A DNA stretch of 48,591 nucleotides from Funneliformis mosseae (Eukaryota > Glomeromycota > Glomeromycetes > Glomerales > Glomeraceae), in assembly GCA_910592005.1 (NCBI GenBank), contig CAJVPP010000100.1, positions 1 through 48,591 of the forward strand. Direction: 5' to 3'. Position 1 is the first letter of the stretch, and every line of letters starts with the position of its first letter. Below are positions 22,975 to 35,324 of this stretch, in pieces. A program made the position numbers and the translations under genes. The notes beneath the pieces are model-generated. The model did not search any database and was not told the DNA's origin. It saw only the letters and a program-made list of their open reading frames with translations.

Positions 22975-25929
22975 TAGGGATGGAAAGTTCTAAATGGAGC
23001 GACTCAGAGTCAGTTCTAGAACTGAACGTCAGTTCTGCTTTTGAGTTGAACTGAGAATTTAAAGTAGAACAATCAATTCTAAGAGAACTGCCTCTCTTGA
23101 GTCAGTTCTATTTAAATTTATAATATTAGTATTTAGTTATTTTAAGATAAAAATAAAATAAGATAAAAATAAAAAAATAAATTTACAACTTGTAATTTTT
23201 GTGATACAGTAATTTTGATTAATAACGGCAATTTTTGTAATGGCAATTTTTGTAACAGTAATTTTATAACACTAATTTTTGTAATAATAATATTTGTATC
23301 AGTTTATTTTTAAAATAGTAATTTTGTAATGGCAATTGCTAAAATAATAATTTTGTAACGTTAATTTTTTTTTAAAATAATAATTATCGAAAAAAAATCT
23401 TAATAATTCTCACACTTCTTTTTGTTGAAATAGAAGAATAAAAAGAAGAAGCCTCTTCTGAAAGGACATTAAGTAGTGATGAATTCAATCCTAACTAACT
23501 TGAGAATAATGAAGATGAGTGGGTAATTAACCTTAACGAAATTAATTCTGATGAATCAGCTAGTAATATTTCAAAGACTAGTCAGGCTTCAGATTCAGAG
23601 ACAAACATTTCATTAGGAAGTAATAATGTGTGATTGTATTTTAATAAGAATCTAGCTAATGCATTTGGTTATAATGTTTGTAAAATATGTTCAAAAAAAT
23701 ATCAAATATCAACAAGTGTATCTTCTTTATGAAAACATCTTCAAATACATCAACTTCAAGCACCTACAAAAATACAAAAAATTAAAAATAATATTACAAC
23801 TCCTTATAATAGGCAAGAACAAAATGAACATGACAAATATCTTATTCAATGGCTTATATGCGATCTTTAGCCTTTCACTGTTATTGACAATACTTCTTTT
23901 AGAAGTTTTATTAAATTTTTTTATTCGCATTATGTTATTCCTGATCGATATAAAGCAAAATGTAAGATTGATTTCATAATTTTTTATTATATTATAATAT
24001 TATTTAACTTTCTTTTGTTTAAATAGGTTTGATAATTAATACTTTTACTATGCAAAGGAATAATATTACTAACAAACTTCATCAAATTACAGGAAAATTC
24101 TCATTAACAGCTAATATTTAGACTTTTACAATAAATTGGGAAGCTTTTTTAAGACTTACAATTCACTATGTTGACTCTAATTAGAATCTTTGTAATTTTT
24201 TACTTGATATAATTTTATTTACCATTAAACATTCTGGAATGAATATTGCACAAGAAATTATGCATGTCTTAGAAGAATTCAATATTTCTAAAAGAATTAT
24301 CACACTTACAACTGATAATGATTCTGCAATGATAGTTTGTGAAAAAAAAATTTCCTCAGCTTTTGATAATAAATTTTCTTCAATAAATTTCTCACATTAT
24401 CATTATGCAGCACATGTATTAAATTTAGGAGTGAAAAAAGGATTAAAAATAGTTAGTAATTCTATTACAAAAGTATATTAAATAATGTGTAATATTAAAA
24501 ATTCTACACGTCTTTGTGATTCACTTCATGATTTTTGTAGTTTAAAAAAAATTAAATATTTTAAACCAATTTTGGATATAGATATATGTTGGAACTCGAT
24601 ATATTATATGTTAAAAAGATTTAAAGAACTTGAATCAGTTTTAATCTTATTTGTAGCTGACAATCCTTTTATTAATAATCTTTATCCTAATAATGATAAT
24701 TGGAATTCAATTAAGATAAATTAAACTAAAAAAATAATATTCTTTTATATTTATAGATTTTATTCTAATGAATTATTTTTTAATAGGATATGTTGTTACT
24801 TCTTGAACCTTTAGAAAGGGCTACTAGATATTTATTAGCATCATCTTATCCAACAATGGGTGATACCCATATTGTATTTACAGAAATTCAGACACATCTA
24901 GAAAAATATGCAAATGAAAATAATTTTACAACATGTGAAGTAGCAGTTTTAATATCTAATAAAATTAAAAATATTGGTTAATTATAGATAATTCTTCAAC
25001 AATCTCAGCAATTTTAAATACCTGAAGTAAACTTTCTGTTTTTTCAGAGGAATCAAAACCAAGTACTCGTACTCAAATTCAATCTATATTTGAACTCTAT
25101 AAAGAATAATTTTACTTATCTACAAATTTAGTTCCATCTACCCCTATTAAAAAGAATCGCCAATATTTTACACGACTTTGACAAGATATAGCACCTATAA
25201 ATGAAATTTCTACTCCAGTATTAGAGACAGAAACAGAATTAAATCATTATCTTGAACTACCAATTGATGAAGAAACTGAACCTCTCTTATGGTGGCAAGC
25301 TTATTCAAATAAATTTTTGGTTTTGAGTAATATGGCTTGAGATTATCTAACAATACAAGCTACAAGATCAGGTCAAAGCAAGTATTTTCAATTGCAGGAA
25401 ATGTGATTACAAAAAATCGAAATCGTTTACTACCAGAAACATTAAGAGTTTGTTTGTGTGTAAAGAATTGGATAGATAAAAATTTAGTAAATTAGTAAAG
25501 CAGTTGTAATGAAATATAATAATAATGAATAAATAAAAATTTTTGGCAATTATATTAATACAAGCATTTTTAATATATATTATTTTTTGTAAAACATAAC
25601 ATTTTTGCTAATGCGATATATTTAATAACCTGAACCAAATATGCTTTATTCAATTCTATAATTAAAATTGTACCAATCTTATATTAATTAATTACCTAAA
25701 CAATAATTTGAATAATGATCTTGATCTATTTTATATAACTTTAAATTTTTAATTTTATATTTGTTAATTTATTTTAATTTATTTAAATTAATTTAAATTT
25801 ATCAGAGTCGACTCGGTCAGTTTGATTTTGAGTGCCACTCAGAACTGGTTATCTAAAACCGCTTGATCAGTTTGACTTACTTTGACTCGCAAAATTAGAA
25901 CGGAACTGATAGAGTCATCCTCATCTCTA
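22975..25929 (+). mobile_element. Complete hAT-superfamily element with 8-bp target duplication
   Basis: A 2,955-bp element bounded by TAGGGATG (left) and CATCTCTA (right, inverse TAGAGATG). Both sides are flanked by the identical 8 bases ACCATAAT (22967-22974 and 25930-25937), the hAT hallmark. Subterminal regions carry many CAGTTCT/AGAACTG and GACTC motifs on both sides, likely transposase-binding sites. It encodes a broken transposase (separate entry) and lies inside an older DDE element. Boundaries are seen directly. Confidence 0.93.
23640..25500 (+). pseudogene. hAT transposase, degraded
   Basis: Domains appear in order across frames and stops. A BED-type zinc finger lies near 23,661-23,755 (NVCKICSKKYQ...KHLQIH, with Cys-x2-Cys and His-x3-His, one stop inside). 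The RNase-H-like core is at 24,239-24,481, with IITLTTDNDSAM and the CxxH-like HYAAHVLNLG segment. A helical insertion segment follows at 24.48-24.72 kb (DICWNSIYYMLKRFKELE). At 24.79-24.98 kb is LLEPLERATRYLLASSYPTMGD, typical of hAT proteins. A remnant of the C-terminal dimerisation region (EETEPLLWWQAYSNKF) lies near 25.27 kb. Short introns may explain some breaks (GTAAGA at 23961), but several in-frame TAA/TGA/TAG codons show it is inactive. Confidence 0.85.
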
Positions 25930-27949
25930 ACCATAATAGAGCATTCATTTCTCTTCTTACATAATAATAATTTACTAGATTTTGTTCATACATCTCATTT
26001 TCTATCATTGAGTAGAATATGCATTTATCATGCATTACTAAAATTATTTCCTTTCATCAATCCTAATGTTGATGAGATCTGTTCTATATTTTCACTTTCA
26101 TATTTTACTATGTTTTTTTCATAACTATAAATCTTATCCAAAAACTTTATCGATATTTTACATCAAAATGTTCATAATTATCATAATATATACCTATTTT
26201 AAAATAAATGTAAGTTAATTAATTAGTTTAACAAATTTTTTATTATTATTTAATATTAATTTATCTTTATCTTATTTTGTGTCTGAAAAAATATCTGAAC
26301 ACATTGAGCTAACATGTAATAGTTGCTATATTATAATTTTTTTCTTATTTTTTCTGAATCAATAAGCAAATTTTATTTAATAAACTCCTTGAACTTTAGC
26401 GGAATAGTTATTTCACTTTGAAATTAAATCTATATATTGTATTTTTCCATTATCAATCAACTATACTATTTTTGATGTTTACCTTAGTGGCTTATTGAAG
26501 CTAGTTATATTGAAGCTAATAATTTACTTAATATAAGATAGTTCTTGCTCTATATAATGCATTTTCAATAAAAACCACCTGTATTGTTTCTATACTAGTT
26601 TTTTGCTTCCTCTTTTCATTATTATTTAATCTATTCAAATACTTAAAAATAGCTCTTTTTTTATTATATTCAGTTACTGTTAATAATTATTACTGTTTTT
26701 TAAGTTCTTTTTTTAATTATTCTATTCTTTTATTTAAATTAAATTATTTGTCTTGTTCATTTTCTGATTTATCTAAAATCTCATCAAAGTCATTTAGAAA
26801 CAAGCTTTTATTTAAAAATAGTGTTATTTTTTCAGTTTCTTTTGCAGCTTTCATAAAAGAGCCACTTGGCCTATATTTATCAAAATAAATTGATTTTTTA
26901 GTTTTTTCAGTAAGGTAAGATTTATGCTTTTTTTCTAAAATATGCATTATTTGACCAAACTAACTCAACTCTAACTTTTTTTTATTTGACAAACTATCAT
27001 CTAAATCATCATTGTAGTTATTCTAATTATTAGACTAGTTCATACTTGATCAATTAGCATTTCAGATTAGGTTACACGATATTTTAGCCAATAAAATTTA
27101 ACTTGTGTATGACCAAAAAACTAATCTTTATAATTAATCAAAAAGATGATTTATTTGATTGTAAAAAAAATAATGTGCCAAAATTGACTTAAAAAACTTT
27201 AATAGTATAAAAGATAGTGGATTTTTTACTTTTTTATGTTCAGACATTTGTATATATTTTTATTTTTATTTTTATTTTTATTTTTTTTGTTTTTTGTTTT
27301 TTGTTTTTTGTTTTTTTTTTATTTATTTTATTTTTTATATTTAATCCTACTCAATTATGAATTTTGATCATAAATTCAGATTGGTTGTTAGAATTTGTAA
27401 TCAAAATACTAATTGATCAGATTTGAACTAGCCTATTATTGTGATTATTCTAACTATTATCATAATCATTCTAACCACTATCTTTATCATCTTCCTAATC
27501 ATTAATGATTTATATTTTTACAAACTTTTCATTATTTTTTTGTTCTTATTCTTTTATATTAATTTTTTTAATGAACAGGTTATAATTAAGCATATAAGAA
27601 AAATAAATTACAATTATCATATGAAATATCTTTATCACATGAAAATATGTTTATCACATAAAATTATATTTATCAAATAAAAATATTGTCTAAATTTCAT
27701 ATATAAATTGCTCAATTTTCAATCTGAAATTTGTCTATTAGCATATAGATCATATAAGAAATTATCTAATTTTAAATCAAAATAAATCAAAATTTTATAT
27801 AATATTTTATAAAACTAAATTGATAAAAATATTCAGCTTGTTCTACTTTATCATTTTATCAGTTTGAATTTATGTTTTATTACCTTATTCACTACCTATA
27901 AATTTTAGAATTACACAATATTAGTGTGATTTATAAGTAATAGCCATAT

Positions 27950-30208
27950 TAATATTTAAATTTTATTATTAAAATTTTTTTATCTTATATTTTTTTAAAA
28001 TTTATTTTTTTATGAATTAATAAAAAATTATAGTATATAAAATAAATATTAAACTTATATCTAAAGTTGCTAAATAAAATCTAAAGGGTTTGTAAATTGT
28101 CTAAATAATAAAAGGTAAAATTATATTAAAATCTTATTGATAAATTTACAAAACTTAGAAAAAGTTAATCTATATCAAAACTTATAAAAATAATAAAACT
28201 ATATTAAAACTTTAGTAAAAAATTAACAAAACTAAAATTTAGACAATATGTAGTAAAAAACTGATTTTTTAATATCAAGAAATGTCAACTAATGAAGTTC
28301 TTTTGGAGCCTCAGTAGATCATAAATACAAATATTTAAAATTAGATTTAATGAATTCTATTAATCTTAATAATATTTATAATCTTAATTTTTTCTGAAAT
28401 TTTTTTAAAAAGCTATGATAAAGATAATTCTTTATAAATATATAACATACTATTCATGTAACCTAAAATTTTGTATTTTAAAAATTATATACAAGTATAT
28501 CAAATTTATTCAAAAGCTAGAAAAATCTGCTAAGTCTTATATCAACCTTAGTAAAATTGATATTAAATAGTTTAATTTATACAAAAAATAGTTTCCTTTT
28601 TCTTTGAATATAATATTAGATTATTAGAATTTGTTACCATTATACTATAAAAGTGTCATTACAATAAAAACCAGTCTGCTTAACTTTTAAAAATTTTTAC
28701 TGCTACAACTAAATTATAAGAAGCAGATTTAGAGGTTTTTAAATAGAAAAGGGTAAAATTTAGCGAAATTATATTAAACCTTATTAAAAATCTGAAAAAG
28801 TAAAACTATATTAAAGCTTATAAAAATGCAAAACTATATCAAAACCTTAGTAAAATTTAGCGAAACTATGATTTAGATATTTTGCAAAATCTAAAATGAG
28901 TTTAGATAAGCAACTTTAATAGTATATTTAGATATTTAATATTCTAATAATAAAATATAATATGATTATAATTATATATACAATCAATACTCTTTATAGC
29001 AAACTGACAGTTCCGTTAAAAAAAAAGTTTGTTATATAAATTACTATGCTTTCTATATGAACCATTATATTTTTTATAATGAACTATTATTAAAATTTAA
29101 AAATTATGAGTTTATTATATTTAGTGTTCAGTATAAAAAGGTTTATTATAACCAGTTTTGATTATATTATTATTTTTATATTTATTATTTTGACAATATT
29201 TTTATTTTATAAATAAAGTATTATTATTGAATGTATATGAGAAAACAGATTACATATAATAATATAATACCTATATAATATAAAATTTATATTAATATAA
29301 TACTTCTTTATTCTGAACAAAAATAAAATTTTATTTCATTCTGAAACATAACATTATTTTTTTATCTAAGCTAAATATTACTATAAAAAATGCTATATCT
29401 TAAACTTATATTCTAGTTTTACTTCTATCTTTATTGCTAAAATTAAAGTAGTTTTACTAGTAAACATTATTAAAAAATATGACACAACTAAGTTTATAGA
29501 TTTCTTACATGAGAATAAAAACTTAGGACTTAATAAGAAGGTTTTTGAAATTGTAAAAATGTAAGAGATTAATAGTTATGTCTTCTTCAAAATAAGTAAT
29601 AAAAAGTTTTAAGATTTAGGTTTAAAATTTAGATTTGCAAAAAATCTTGCAAACTTCACTAAGGAGTATAAGGATAAAAATTAAATTCTCATCATACAAG
29701 ATTAAAGCAGATTTGAAAAAAATATTGTAAAAATATTATAATATAAAATCTTGAATGAAAATATTACTTATATTTCATAGTTTAAACTAGTTATTAGTCT
29801 AATACTTTAGAATTTAAACTCTGCATTGATAATATTCTTCATAAGATAAAAAATATGAGACTAATTGTAGATAGTAGTTGTAGATAATAATGAAGTTAAA
29901 AGTTATAAGTATATTTCTACAATCTTTATACAGCAGTAAGTCTTCTTAAAGATTTGATAATCATTCCTTAAATAAAAATAATTGATAAAATAAATACTAG
30001 CTATATTAATTATCAATTAAAAAAAATTTTAGACAATTTACTTAAAAAAATAATTTGCATAATTAAAGATAAATAAATCAAGCAACTTTAGGTATCTGCC
30101 AAAATTTATTATAATATTGAAGTATGTATGATATAAGTAATACTTTTACTTCATTTGTTTTGTTTTTTTTCACTTTAATTCAAAAAAAGTTTAAATATAT
30201 AAAGATAT
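27950..30208. other. AT-rich gene-free region
   Basis: Mostly simple A+T sequence with no protein-like frame. A short repeated phrase (ACTATATTAAA-CTTA-TAAAA) recurs several times at 28.1-28.25 and 28.76-28.87 kb, suggesting local duplication. A decayed MITE lies at about 28,977-29,165. Confidence 0.5.
28977..29165. mobile_element. Degenerate relative of the TA-flanked MITE
   Basis: The left end TACAATCAATACTCTTTATA and an internal TTTATAGCAAACTGACAG resemble the 21.4- and 31.4-kb MITEs with many substitutions. The right side contains TTATTATAACCAGTTTTGATTATA. Identity is much lower than between the other two copies, so this is an old copy or a related subfamily. Confidence 0.4.
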
Positions 30209-30216
30209 AGAATATA

Positions 30217-30929
30217 TAGAGTTCTGAATGAGTCAAGTCAAGTTGAGTTTAAAAATCAACTTTATTTGACTCTTTTTCGAGTTAAGTCAAGTTAAATTTA
30301 TTTTATAAAATCTTTCAATTTGATTTGATTCAAGTTATATAAATTTTAAACTTGACTCAATTTGACTTAACTCGATTTTAACTCAATTCAATTTTGACTT
30401 GAATTTATTCAAATCAAGTTAAATTCAAATCAAGTTATGAGTCAATTTTAAATTTTTATAAACATTTAATTAATAAAAAAATAATAAAAAAATGAAAAAA
30501 TCAAGAGGGAAAAAGGAGAGCAAATGATTCAGGTCATTATTCTTCTTAAACGATTTGATTTTTTTTATTGTTCAAGTCAAACGATTTCTTATTGTTCTTC
30601 TTAAACAATTATTTTTCTATAAGATCATGATCCTAGAACTTCTATTTCAGGACCTAGTCCTAGAATCCAGTTTTAGGACTCAAGTCCTATAGACTAGAAG
30701 TTTTGGAACTAGACTAGAACTAAACTGGATTTAACATCCTTAAAAATAATACTATTTCAAGTCAACTCGAATCAAGTCAAGTTTAAATTGAGTTGAGTTA
30801 AATATTTAACTCGACTTGAATTTGACTTAACTTACAAATCATTAAGTCAAAAAAATATAAACTTGACTTGATTTAAACTTAACTCAGTTTATCTGACTCG
30901 TGAGTTAACTCGACTCATCTGAAACTCTA
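30217..30929. mobile_element. Non-autonomous hAT-type MITE with perfect 8-bp duplication
   Basis: A 713-bp element starting TAGAGTTCTGAATGAGTC and ending GACTCATCTGAAACTCTA. The ends are inverted repeats with few mismatches, flanked on both sides by AGAATATA (30209-30216 and 30930-30937). Arms of about 200 bp are filled with TCAAGTCAAGT/ACTTGACTTGA motifs that fold against each other. The centre carries GGACCTAGTCCTAG-like short inverted motifs. No coding capacity. The 8-bp duplication and TAGAG end place it with hAT. Confidence 0.88.
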
Positions 30930-31366
30930 AGAATATATATTACTAATCAGGAAATATTAAGTTGTTTTTCAAATGAAATAAAAAAAAGAGTTCTTAAAGA
31001 CTAATTATTTGAAATTGCTAATTTCATATTTTATTTTTAGATGAATTTAGATATGCTTAAAGAAAATAAAAGACTAATAAGGTATTTGATCTCTCTGATT
31101 ATAATTATATTTATAGTATAGTCAGTATTAAAACTGACCAGTACTTTATTTTTTATAATACTGAGAGTATTTATAGTATAAATAAAATTAAATATTAAAT
31201 TTAATTAATAGAAATACTTTTGAGAATCCAAATGAATTGCATAAGAATATAAAAAGGATTTTAAAAATTATAGTAGATTTATTAAAGAATAGAGTACTAG
31301 ATAATGAGAAATCTATAATTAAGAAGTACTGTATAAAAGAAATAATCAAAAAAATAATTATATATA

Positions 31367-31538
31367 CAGTCAACTCTTGTTATAACGAACTCTATATTCT
31401 AGATCTCAACTTCGCTATAAGGCTATAGTGAAGATTTTAAGAGATTTGATTGGCCAATTTGCTATAATAAGAGTATTTTTATTATATTTGTTCAAAAAAT
31501 TTGTTATATCAAGAGTTCGTTATATCAAGAGTTGACTG
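31367..31538. mobile_element. TA-flanked MITE (Tc1/mariner- or pogo-type), copy 2
   Basis: A 172-bp element starting CAGTCAACTCTTGTTATAAC and ending with the inverse ...GAGTTGACTG, flanked by TA on both sides. Its reverse complement matches 21354-21527 almost throughout. It is better preserved than copy 1. Confidence 0.88.
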
Positions 31539-31697
31539 TATTAGCAAGTCCTTTTGAGATTATATAAACATTATATATCATAGGCTACATTCTAAACTTT
31601 TGTATTTATTTTTTATTTCTATATTAATAAAACAAGTTTTTTACATTCATAATAAAACATTAAATAATTCATATTCTTGTATAAAAATTTATTAATA

Positions 31698-34150
31698 ATG
31701 TCAAGTATTTCACCCAACAATTCATTAAAAGAATTAAATTCAAACTCTTAGTTAAAATTGTAAAGTTTAGAAAGAAGAATATAAGATTTTTGAACTTAAA
31801 AGAAGTTATTAAAGTTTGCTGAGATTAAAGCTGAAAATGTGAAACTAAAGCAAATTATTAAAAAAAATACAAGACGTGATATTAAAAAATACTAAACTTA
31901 AGTCTAGAATTAGAAAGTTTAAATCTAGACTTATATTATTAAAATAGAATTTAAGTAGTGGATATGATAGTATTATCATTTGATTAAATACAAAATAGTA
32001 AAAAAGCGATGTTAGTAATAATAGTATTAACTGCTATTGTATTTGATTTTATAATAAACTAACTTAATAATAAAGTAGAATGAATACCTAATGATCTTGA
32101 TAATAATGATGAGAAAATATTCAATTTTCTATATAAGATATATAAAAAAATATTAGCAATGAAATTAAAGAGAAGAAACAGAAAAAGTAGAAGAAAAATC
32201 AAGAGAACTTATAATTTCTCAGAATGTAACTAAAATTCTTGAAGTCACAGATATACTAACTTCAAAGTAAAATGACCAAAACTTATCACAATCTTATGAG
32301 GCTAATTCTAAAAATATAAGATTAGCATCTTATATTTTATCAAAATATTCACAAATTAATATATCCAAATTAGCATATAATCTTAAAAATTATAAAGATT
32401 ATTCACAATTAAAGTTATATGATATGAAAGAATTTAAATTTAATTAATATGATAAAGTAATTGTCAAATTTGATAAAAATATAATTGTGAAATAGGTGTT
32501 AAAACAACAAATATTATCACCTATATATACATCTATATCAGATCAAACTTTAGAAAATAGGATTTATCTTTAGATACTGCATAAATATAATTTGTATATA
32601 TAGAAAGCTAATATGCTTGATCAAGAAGCAATTTTATACTGGTATTATTTTATAGAAAAATATAATAAAAGAATTAATAATCTTATTGCTGTGAAGTTAA
32701 AAAAAAAACAGCAATATCTATAGTATATCAAGAAATTAAACAGTTTTTACTTAATATAATAAATGTGAATTTGTATCAAAAAAATCTTTAGAGCTAGATA
32801 ATTATATAAATTATTCAATACATTAGAATAGAGAAAATTAAATAGGTCTTTTACAATGCTGATGTTATTTTAAAGTCTCAATTACTCACAAATATAAAAT
32901 ATTATAAATTATGTGAATTCAATAACAAATAAAACTGTAAAGATTCTTCACAATTAAAGTCATATAACTTTAAAAACTATTTCTTAGAAAAATGATCAAA
33001 TTAAGATTAAAATAAATACATTAGCAAATGTACCATCTGCATTTCAATCTAATATAATTTGTAACTGATTTTATTTTCATAACAAGATATTAAATCAATA
33101 TTTTAATTTATATAAAGAATATAATAGTAAAAGTTTTAATTATTATGATATTACTGATGAGATATTATACCCATTATGCAAGTTAAATTATAATAATAAA
33201 GAAAACATAAAAGGTAGATATAAAGCCAGATCTTATTTTATTAAATATAAGCAGTATAAAATTGAAATCATTACATAGTTTTATTATTTTATATATTATA
33301 TTTATTTACATTTTATTATTTTTTTACAGGACTAATTTATTACTTAATTTAAATTAATTTGCAATCATATAAAAAATTAATATGATCAAATTCAATAAAG
33401 TATTAACTTATGAGTATCTAAATTAATATGCTAAATTAATTGGTTTACCAACAATTTTAACAAATAAGATTTGTTTTAATTTATATAAAATATATAAGAA
33501 AAAAATTAGACGTGAGTTATGGCAATTATCAGAAGTTATGATAAATATGTTAGCAGAATCACAAGCCTCTAATTTAAAATTATTACTTTTAAAGTTAAAC
33601 TCAATCTAGAATTAATTATCAGATTCGTGTTAGAGCATTTCACATATTTCAAATTCTAAAATAGTTTTAAAAAATTGATAATTATAATTTTATATCACTT
33701 CAGCCATAAAGCTCACTATTCCCTATTTGCAATGAAAAATATAAGAATTATAGATTATATAATAAATGGTATAAAAATAAAATAGAATATTGATTTACCT
33801 GTAATATTTTAAGTAATAAATTAAAATTTGCAATTATAGTATAGGATGAAATAGATTTATGTGAAATGTATAATATAATATCAGAAAAAACTTTTATTAA
33901 AAAATAGGGTTATATGACATGTAAAGTGCATACTTACTTAAAAAATTTCTGCGTTATAATATTTTTTTCTGAAATTACTTACTTATTAAAAAATAGTAGA
34001 GACAAAAGTCTTGAATAAGCTATTATGCAATTAAGATAGAAATATACTTTTGGCTATGGTTATATATTTGCAAGCAAAAGTATAAGGTATTTTCAAAGCC
34101 TATAAACTAATTTCTAGTTCTTAATTATAAGAATTAGATTTCGTAAGTAT
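31698..34150 (+). pseudogene. Heavily decayed copy of a coiled-coil multidomain repeat family
   Basis: Starts ATGTCAAGTATTTCACCC (31698). It then shows a broken coiled-coil (IKAENVKLKQIIKKNTRRDI near 31.83-31.88 kb), a segment EAILYWYYFIEKYNKRINNL near 32.62-32.68 kb, PLCKLNYNNKENIKGRYKARS near 33.17-33.23 kb, a segment KLIGLPTILTNKICFNLYK near 33.43 kb, and further phrases to about 34.15 kb. Stops and frameshifts occur every 20-60 codons. I recognise the style of a large expanded family in AM-fungal genomes but know no function. The order of the protein-like segments in one direction is why I list it. Confidence 0.45.
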
Positions 34151-34529
34151 TATAATAATAATAAATAAAATGGATTATTAAAATTATCATATAATAAATA
34201 TAACAGGTATCAGGTTAGAAGATAGAATAAACTAATAAATAGGATAAAACTTGTAATGTATTGCAAATAAAAAATTTGTATTATCTAATTTTTTACTATA
34301 TCTATTTGATTAGTAATGAGAAATTTATGCAAGATGAAACTAATCAGTATATTGGGATTATTATTGAAGATTCAAAATCATTTATATTTTACAATGATCT
34401 CTAATATATAAAAATAAGATAAGTATGCTAATTTAGGAATTCTCAAAAGCTAGGATAGATAGAGAAAGAAATTTTTTTACATATAAAAAATTTGCTAGGA
34501 AAATGGAGTCGCATGTGACTTAGATTAGG

Positions 34530-34920
34530 TTATGAAAATAACTTCATAGTCTGTAATTAACTTCATAATATAGTGGTAACTTCATAGTCTGTCAGTAACT
34601 TCATAATATAGTGGTAACTTTATAGTCTGTCAGTAGCTTTATAATATAGTGGTAACTTCATAATCTGCCAGTAGCTTCATAATATAGTGGTAACTTCATA
34701 GTCTGCTGATAATTTCATAATTTAATTACATAATCTGGTAGTAATTTCATAACCTAATATCACAATTTGATGGTGATTTTATAACCTATATACCGGTATC
34801 TCCTTTACGTTTATAGCATTATTTTAATATTTTTTGTATAATATGGTAGTGACTTCATAGTCTAATAGTGGATGTAGCAATTTAATTTAATGGTGATGTC
34901 ACAATCTAATAGTGACTGCT
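34530..34920. repeat. Minisatellite with 38-bp dimeric unit
   Basis: Alternating 19-bp half-units GTAACTTCATAGTCTGTCA and GTAACTTCATAATATAGTG form a 38-bp higher-order unit repeated about five times (34,545-34,720), then decaying into related phrases such as GTAATTTCATAACCTAAT up to about 34,920. It lies just left of the primase element and may belong to it. Confidence 0.85.
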
Positions 34921-35324
34921 TTCTTCTTGTTTTTAATTCGTTTATATGATAAATTCTATAATGGAGTTGTTGACCCTTTGTGGCTATTTCGATATCTGGT
35001 TTTATGTTGAGAATGTTGGCTACCTGCACCTTATTAGATGCTGAATTCTATATTGGAGTGCTTTCTCTTTGCACCTATTTGGTTGCCTTTCTAGATGCTG
35101 AAATTATATAAAAAAAGGTGATAGGTGATACAGTAAATTTGATATAAATCTGTATCTAAATTTGGTCAGTACTATGAAATAATTTCTGATCGATCTTTTG
35201 GACACATGATCTGAAAGATCCAAGTTGGTACTATAGTAGCGTTATAGAAGTGGTAAGGAACTAGTATAGTTCTATTAATTCACCAGTTCCATATGCTTAT
35301 TTGAATGCTGAGTTATTATACCCC

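Larger units (their letters stand above)
22290..27110 (-). pseudogene. DDE-superfamily transposase remnant (interrupted by hAT)
   Basis: Read on the minus strand. From about 27,000 down come KYRPSGSFMKAAKETEKITLF (26.7-26.9 kb), a helix-turn-helix-like stretch, GIYYDNYEHFDV (about 26.18 kb) and EIILVMHDKCIFYS (about 26.03 kb), the last resembling the first catalytic Asp strand. After the hAT insertion the frame resumes with IFYPKFYCELNYIK and YTQYNCDYFWQSLQ (22.3-22.43 kb), resembling the PKFHCELNFIE-type strand that carries the final catalytic Glu; here that Glu position reads Lys. Many stop codons and shifts make it inactive. Family placement is from memory of fungal DDE transposases. Confidence 0.55.
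21995..27946 (-). mobile_element. Decayed DDE DNA transposon with terminal inverted repeats, split by a hAT
   Basis: The left end (21995-22024, TGGTGGTTATTACCTATAAA...) and the reverse complement of the right end (27914-27946, TGGCTATTACTTATAAATCA...) align for about 30 bases with mismatches. Between them the minus strand carries transposase remnants. A complete hAT element (22975-25929) sits inside and splits the transposase. Without it the element is about 3 kb. The exact target duplication could not be determined (TATA/TATT flanks). The region at 27250-27340 is T-rich simple repeat. Confidence 0.6.

Noticed and set aside
27441..27680. A 79-codon Ile/Phe-rich frame resembling membrane segments
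   Set aside because: The hydrophobicity comes from A/T simple sequence inside a transposon; no splice or start context.
21354..31538. The two inverted MITEs as ends of one 10-kb transposon
   Set aside because: Each copy has its own complete inverted ends and TA duplication, so they are independent insertions; the interior also has separate elements with their own boundaries.
34545..34720. CRISPR-like array of repeats and spacers
   Set aside because: The repeats are adjacent tandem dimers with no unique spacers, in a eukaryotic genome; it is a minisatellite.
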